Assembly: GCF_019222765.1 (NCBI RefSeq)
Contig: NZ_CP078145.1
Coordinates: forward strand, 372,001 to 436,000
Direction: 5' to 3'
DNA: 64,000 bases
Source of the DNA: Nocardia iowensis
Lineage (GTDB): Bacteria; Actinomycetota; Actinomycetes; Mycobacteriales; Mycobacteriaceae
The notes under the pieces were generated by a model. It had not been told where the DNA came from. It saw only the letters and a program-made list of their open reading frames with translations, and ran no database searches. The first letter of the stretch is position 1. Each line of letters opens with the position of its first letter. Of this stretch, positions 59,711 to 64,000 are shown piece by piece. Position numbers and translations under genes: made by a program.

Positions 59711-60661
59711 TCAGGCTTTGGCCAGTTGCTTTGGCTGCCCTGCCGCCGCGTCCAACTCGATGGCCTGGTCGGGAGCGACAGTTCGGCGTTTGCCCGAGGT
59801 GGCGGCGAAGGCGCCCGCGATGACGACGACCCCGCCGACAAGCGATAGCGGAGTGGGGGTTTCGTCGAGGAACGCCCAGGCGGCGGCGATGCCGACGACC
59901 GGAACGAGCAGGGAAAACGGCGCGACGATGCCAGCGGGGTAGCGGCTCATCAGGTAGGTCCACAGACCGGTGCCCGCGATTGTCGCGAGCACCACGATGT
60001 AAGCGAGGGCCGCCAGGGCAGGCCAGCCGGTCGAGGAGAACGACTCGACCAGAGCGTGTACCCCGGTGGTCGGGCCTTCGGCGAAGGCGGACAGCGCGAA
60101 CATCGGCAGTGGCGGGATGGCCGTCGTCCACAGCATCAGATGCAGCGGATTGATGCCGGGGGATTCGGTAGTGGCTTGCCGGGCACCGATATTGCCGAAT
60201 GCCCAGCCGAGCCCGCCCGCCAGCGTGAGCAGCACGGGCGCCAGCGTGGCGTGTTCGAGCCGGTCCCAGCCGATCACCGTCATACCGGCCATCGCGACGG
60301 CGATGCCAGCGACCTGGAGCGGCCGGATGCGTTCGCGCAGGAACAGCGTGCCGAGCAGCACGGTGAACGGTGCGGAGGATTGCAGCACCAGCGAGGCAAG
60401 GCCGGTCGGCATGCCCACCCGCATGGCGGTGAACAGGAACGCGAACTGCAGGATGCCGAACCCGATGCCGTACAACAGGATCCAGCGCATCCGCACCTGC
60501 GGGCGCGGAATGAACAGCAGCACGGGGACCGCGATGACCGCGAAGCGCAACGCCGCGAAGAAGAAGGGCGGGAAGTGGTCGAGCCCGATGCGGATGGCGA
60601 GGAAGTTCAGTCCCCAGAGCAGGACGACGGTCAGTCCGAGCAGGCGGTCACGAGTGGTCAC
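59711..60661 (-). CDS. EamA/DMT-family transporter
   Basis: 316 residues with ten membrane helices in two EamA repeats (residues about 5-135 and 150-290). LLWGLNFLAIRIGLDHFPPFFFAALRF at the start is a drug/metabolite transporter signature, of the O-acetylserine/cysteine exporter type. GTG 60661 start. It is divergent from a LysR regulator, which probably controls it. Confidence 0.88.
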   Translation of the reverse strand: MTTRDRLLGLTVVLLWGLNFLAIRIGLDHFPPFFFAALRFAVIAVPVLLFIPRPQVRMRWILLYGIGFGILQFAFLFTAMRVGMPTGLASLVLQSSAPFTVLLGTLFLRERIRPLQVAGIAVAMAGMTVIGWDRLEHATLAPVLLTLAGGLGWAFGNIGARQATTESPGINPLHLMLWTTAIPPLPMFALSAFAEGPTTGVHALVESFSSTGWPALAALAYIVVLATIAGTGLWTYLMSRYPAGIVAPFSLLVPVVGIAAAWAFLDETPTPLSLVGGVVVIAGAFAATSGKRRTVAPDQAIELDAAAGQPKQLAKA

Positions 60662-60815
60662 GCCTCCAATCGTGAGGTCAGCGAACCATCAGAACAATCG
60701 AATTAATGTGCACTATTGATGTAGTTTTGCTTCATGATCCGAACCCGTCGCACGCCGGATTACGGTGTCCTCGCTGACGGGCGAACCCGTGGTTGACCAG
60801 TCGATAGGGCCGCCG
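60662..60815. promoter_or_regulatory. divergent promoter region between EamA exporter and LysR genes
   Basis: 154-bp AT-richer stretch. TTAATGTGCACTATTGAT around 60703-60720 has GTGCAC and a T-N11-A layout suitable for a LysR protein, which would control both directions. Confidence 0.45.
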
Positions 60816-61787
60816 ATGTCGGTCGAACGGCTACGCGTACTGCGCGAATTCGCCGATCGCGGCACCATCGCCGCTGTCGCCGCCGCCCTCTCGATGACGC
60901 CGTCGGCCGTCTCGCAGCAGCTCAAGGTGCTGGCCAGGGAAGCGGGCGTCGCCCTCCTCGAACCCGACGGCCGCCGCGTCCGCCTCACCGACGCTGGCCA
61001 CGCGCTGGTCGTGCGGGCCGACGAAGTGCTGGCCGCGATGGATCGGGCCGTCGCCGAGATGGCGCACTACCGGGGTTCGCCGCGCGGCCGCGTTCGCGTC
61101 GCGGTGTTCCCCTCCGGCGGCGCGCTACTGCTGCCACTGGTGCTGCCCGCGATGCAGGACAGCGGCGTCGACATCGTCGCCAGCGACGTGGACCTGCCGC
61201 CGTCCGAGGTGTCCCGGCTGCTCGCCGACTACGACGTGGTGCTCACCCATCGCGACGAGCGCGCCGCACCGATCGCCGACCCTCGGGTCACCGTGCGTGT
61301 CCTGATGCGCGAACCCATCGATGTTGTTGTCGCACCGACCCATCGGCTCGCGGGCCACGCCGCGGTGACCCCGGCGGAACTGGCCGACGAAACCTGGCTG
61401 AGCGTGCGCGGCGGTTTCCCGGTCGACGACGTGCTGCGCTCGATCGCCACCCTGACCGGCGTCCAACCCCGAATAGTGCAGCGGCTCAACGAGTTCCGCC
61501 TTATCGAAACGCTTGTCGTCACCGGCTACGGCGTCGCCCTCATGCCGCGCTACTCGGTAGCCCACCCCGACCTGTCCGTCCTACGCCTCACCGGCGTCCG
61601 CGCCGCCCGCAGCTACGAACTCGCCACCCGCCCGCGCGCCGAACATCGTCCCGCCATCGCGGCGGTACTCGAGGCATTCCGTGCGGCCGCGGAGAATGTC
61701 ACTGCCGAACCGCCACCAACCGGATCTGCCACGCGCGGTCGAGGCAGCCGTGCGGCCAGCGGAAAACAGCGCGGCCCCGGCGCGTAA
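60816..61787 (+). CDS. LysR-family regulator
   Basis: 323 residues. HTH at residues about 5-60 (LRVLREFADRGTIAAVAAAL, SMTPSAVSQQLKVLAREAG), then a two-lobed effector-binding domain from about 90 (RVRVAVFPSGGALLLPLVLPAM). The C-terminal ~30 residues are basic and low complexity. ATG 60816 begins at the usual distance before the HTH; a GTG upstream at about 60789 is possible. The neighbouring exporter is its likely target. Confidence 0.88.
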   Translation: MSVERLRVLREFADRGTIAAVAAALSMTPSAVSQQLKVLAREAGVALLEPDGRRVRLTDAGHALVVRADEVLAAMDRAVAEMAHYRGSPRGRVRVAVFPSGGALLLPLVLPAMQDSGVDIVASDVDLPPSEVSRLLADYDVVLTHRDERAAPIADPRVTVRVLMREPIDVVVAPTHRLAGHAAVTPAELADETWLSVRGGFPVDDVLRSIATLTGVQPRIVQRLNEFRLIETLVVTGYGVALMPRYSVAHPDLSVLRLTGVRAARSYELATRPRAEHRPAIAAVLEAFRAAAENVTAEPPPTGSATRGRGSRAASGKQRGPGA

Positions 61788-61815
61788 GCACCGGGGCCGC
61801 AACGGCTTTCGAATT

Positions 61816-63504
61816 CTAGTGACCGAGCGGTCCGGGGTGGTGGTACTGCTGGGCGCCCACGTACCCGAAGTCGTCGGCGACCATCGCGGCCAGTTCCAGC
61901 AGCGCGCGACGGGTCGGCTTGCTCACCAGTTCCAGATCGATTTCCGCGCCTTCGGCGAGGTGATCGTCGAAGGGCACCACCTGGACCGCGCGGGTGCGGT
62001 CGAGGAAGAGCTTGCGGAGCTGGTCCAGGTCGACCGTGGATGCGCCACGGCGGGAGGCGTTCACGACGACGACGGTGCGCTCGACGAGCTTGTTGTAGCC
62101 GTGGTGGTCCAGCCAGTCCAGGGTGGCCGAGGCGCTGCGGGCGCCGTCGATGGCGGGCGAGGTGACCAGCACGAGCGAGCTGGCCATGTCCAGGACGCCT
62201 GCCATGGCCGAATGCATCAGGCCGGTGCCGCAGTCGGTCAGGATGATGTTGTAGAACGACTGCAGGATGCCGATGGCCTTGCGGTAGTCGGCCTCGCTGA
62301 AGGCCTCGGAGACCGCCGGATCCTGTTCGCTGGCAAGCACTTCCAGGCGGCTTGGCGCCTGTGAAGTGTGTGCCCGCACGTCGGAGTACCTGCTGATGTG
62401 CTGGTCCTCGAGCAGGTTGCGCACGGTGGAGCGGGTCTGCCGCGGCACCCGGTGCGCGAGCGTGCCGAGGTCGGGGTTGGCGTCGATCGCGATGACGCGG
62501 TCACCGCGCAGTGACGCGAACGTCGAACCGAGGCCGACCGTGGTCGTGGTCTTGCCGACGCCACCCTTGAGCGACAGGATGGCGATCCGATAGTCGCCGC
62601 GCACCGGCTGATTCACCCGGTCGACGAGGTCGCGGTAGACGATGTCGGCCGCGGACTCGCCCGGGTTGAGCACGCCACCGGTGGCCTTGTGCACCGCACG
62701 GCGCCACCCGCTACGCGGCGCCCGCCGGGCCCGCTTGAGCAGGTTCAGGTCGTTGACCGAGTGGCCGGGCTGGCCGGGCGCGGGCACGTGCTGCGGCTGG
62801 AACGGCTGCGCGGGCTGGTGCGGGTTCGGCCCGCCCTGCCAGCTCGGCGCGGGCGGCTGGCCCATCGGCGACGCGGGCGGTTGCCCCATCGGTGCGGGCG
62901 GCTGGTACGCGGGCGGTGGCGGCGGCTGGTGGGTCACCGGCGGTGGCGGCGGCGCCCAGCTGTAGATCGGCCCGCTCGGCTGATCGGCTTGTGGCGCACC
63001 GGCTTCGGAATGTTCTTGCGGCACCCGCCGGACCAGCCCGTCGGGGCCGATCTCCTGCCGGTAGTCGCCGTAACCCTGCTGTTCCTGCATGCCTGCGATC
63101 TGGTGGCTACCACTGTGACCGGACGCCGACTGGTACGTGCCGGTCTGATACGGCTCATATGCGCCGGTCGGGGCGAACGCGCTCGCGTTCGGCGGGGCGT
63201 ACCCGCCGTATTGCTCGGCGGGACCGGGCGGCGGGAAACCTTCGGGCGGGCCGTAGGACTGCGGCGGCATCGTTGCCTGCGGGTAGGACACGGTCTGGTC
63301 CGTCGAGCCGCCGAATTCGGGCTCGGCCGGGTCTTGATCCGGCTGGTCCGGCGCTTCCGCTGCCTCGGAGTCCGTCACTTCCACGTCACCGGTCTGCTCC
63401 GCCGGCTGGTCGGCGGCTTGCTCCGACTCGGTGGCATCGGCCGTGTCCACCGTTTGACTCTGCAGCCAGGGCGGTGAGGTCGGGTTGTGGTCGTTTGTTG
63501 TCAC
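61816..63504 (-). CDS. EspI-like MinD/ParA ATPase with Pro-rich N-terminus
   Basis: 562 residues. The first ~285 are acidic then Pro/Gln/Gly rich (PPPPPVTHQPPPPPAYQPPAP). From about 300 a MinD-like ATPase follows: deviant Walker A AILSLKGGVGKTTTTVGLG, then VIAIDANPDLGTLAHRV, IILTDCGTGLMHSAM and VTSPAIDGARSA. This is the plan of ESX-1 EspI (Rv3876), which controls type VII secretion in response to energy state. No ESX gene is in the window. GTG 63504 follows a GGGGGA. Monocistronic and downstream of leuA. Confidence 0.82.
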   Translation of the reverse strand: MTTNDHNPTSPPWLQSQTVDTADATESEQAADQPAEQTGDVEVTDSEAAEAPDQPDQDPAEPEFGGSTDQTVSYPQATMPPQSYGPPEGFPPPGPAEQYGGYAPPNASAFAPTGAYEPYQTGTYQSASGHSGSHQIAGMQEQQGYGDYRQEIGPDGLVRRVPQEHSEAGAPQADQPSGPIYSWAPPPPPVTHQPPPPPAYQPPAPMGQPPASPMGQPPAPSWQGGPNPHQPAQPFQPQHVPAPGQPGHSVNDLNLLKRARRAPRSGWRRAVHKATGGVLNPGESAADIVYRDLVDRVNQPVRGDYRIAILSLKGGVGKTTTTVGLGSTFASLRGDRVIAIDANPDLGTLAHRVPRQTRSTVRNLLEDQHISRYSDVRAHTSQAPSRLEVLASEQDPAVSEAFSEADYRKAIGILQSFYNIILTDCGTGLMHSAMAGVLDMASSLVLVTSPAIDGARSASATLDWLDHHGYNKLVERTVVVVNASRRGASTVDLDQLRKLFLDRTRAVQVVPFDDHLAEGAEIDLELVSKPTRRALLELAAMVADDFGYVGAQQYHHPGPLGH

Positions 63505-63841
63505 AGTTCCCCCATCTGCTCGGGACTTCGAGCAGAGAGCTCGGCGCTTGAGTGCGAAACCAACGCTAGCACGGGGTTCGCCAGCTCGCGTCACCGTATG
63601 TACGCCGGAAGTGCCCCGATGACACGCCGCCGATATGTGGTCTCCGACAGCAAGATCGAGAGCCGGACGCTGGGGCGAACAACAACCGCACGCCCGGCTC
63701 TCACCGTACTCGACCTGCAACCCACGTGGGGCCGGACGACAATCCTCCGCAATTGCGTACGGCCGGACCGAAGTCGGAGCCCCGCCGGTCATTGCGTGCG
63801 GTTACCCGAGCGGGCCACAGCACGCAATGACGCGGTTGTGA
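63505..63841. other. 337-bp region without a gene
   Basis: Between leuA and the EspI-like gene. It contains GAGAGCCGG ... CCGGCTCTC at about 63657-63705 and several copies of a sequence from the leuA 3' end. No reading frame has coding composition. Confidence 0.5.
63788..63831 (-). terminator. leuA terminator built from a leuA-like sequence
   Basis: GTCATTGCGTGC (63788-63799) pairs perfectly with GCACGCAATGAC (63820-63831). Both arms match CCGCACGCAATGACGCGG inside the end of leuA (about 63872-63888), so the stem looks copied from the gene. Confidence 0.65.

Positions 63842-64000
<159 letters not shown>

Overview
The window is high-GC actinobacterial DNA, most probably from a Nocardia or a close mycolate-producing relative. 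GC-rich codon use, GTG starts, ATGA-type overlaps and several leaderless genes fit this. So does gene content shared with the Mycobacterium tuberculosis Rv3710-Rv3722c neighbourhood (leuA, murT-gatD, recR, ybaB, dnaX, the MocR-fold aspartate aminotransferase, ffs, tRNA-Ser), together with tuberculostearic-acid genes and an EspI-like ATPase. The species cannot be named from sequence alone.

Positions 1-9549 are the right end of an integrative element inserted at the 3' end of a tRNA-Ser(GGA) gene. The other end lies outside the window. It carries a tyrosine integrase and, directly downstream of it, a shortened integrase-like protein that has lost most catalytic residues. It also carries a candidate excisionase and about a dozen small unknown proteins. 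Three of the small minus-strand genes are preceded by near-identical modules: a -35 TTGTAA, a 17-bp spacer, a -10 TAATGT/TAATAT and a 5'-leader hairpin. Two intergenic blocks also share the same terminator stem. This repeated transcription cassette is the most unusual feature of the window.

From 9549 rightward the chromosome is core. 9.5-25.9 kb holds tRNA-Ser, SRP RNA, an aminotransferase, a methyltransferase, PAP2 and HhH-GPD proteins, a zinc metallopeptidase, a DUF2207 protein, a ROK regulator, a secreted Nocardia-type protein, a coupled MMPL-TetR pair and an ammonium transporter. 25.9-34 kb holds dnaX, which has a very long 18-bp-repeat linker, followed by the fatty-acid oxidation pair fadA-fadB and a secreted esterase-like protein. 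34.3-40.7 kb holds a PknK-type kinase/STAND ATPase and tmsB-tmsA, which make 10-methyl branched (tuberculostearic) acids. 40.9-50 kb holds an SRPBCC protein, a 21-bp minisatellite, MerR/VOC, ybaB-recR, a LysE exporter and a circularly permuted ATP-grasp/alpha-E protein with its transglutaminase partner. 50-54.8 kb holds a VapBC-type toxin-antitoxin, a taurine/sulfonate-type ABC transporter and a pair of accessory genes including a DUF2637-like membrane protein. 55-64 kb holds gatD-murT (lipid II amidation), a PPOX flavoprotein, a Tat-exported FAD oxidoreductase, a divergent EamA/LysR pair, the EspI-like ATPase and the 3' end of leuA.

Starts were chosen from ribosome binding sites and family lengths. 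Functions rest on motifs readable in the translations; no database search was run.
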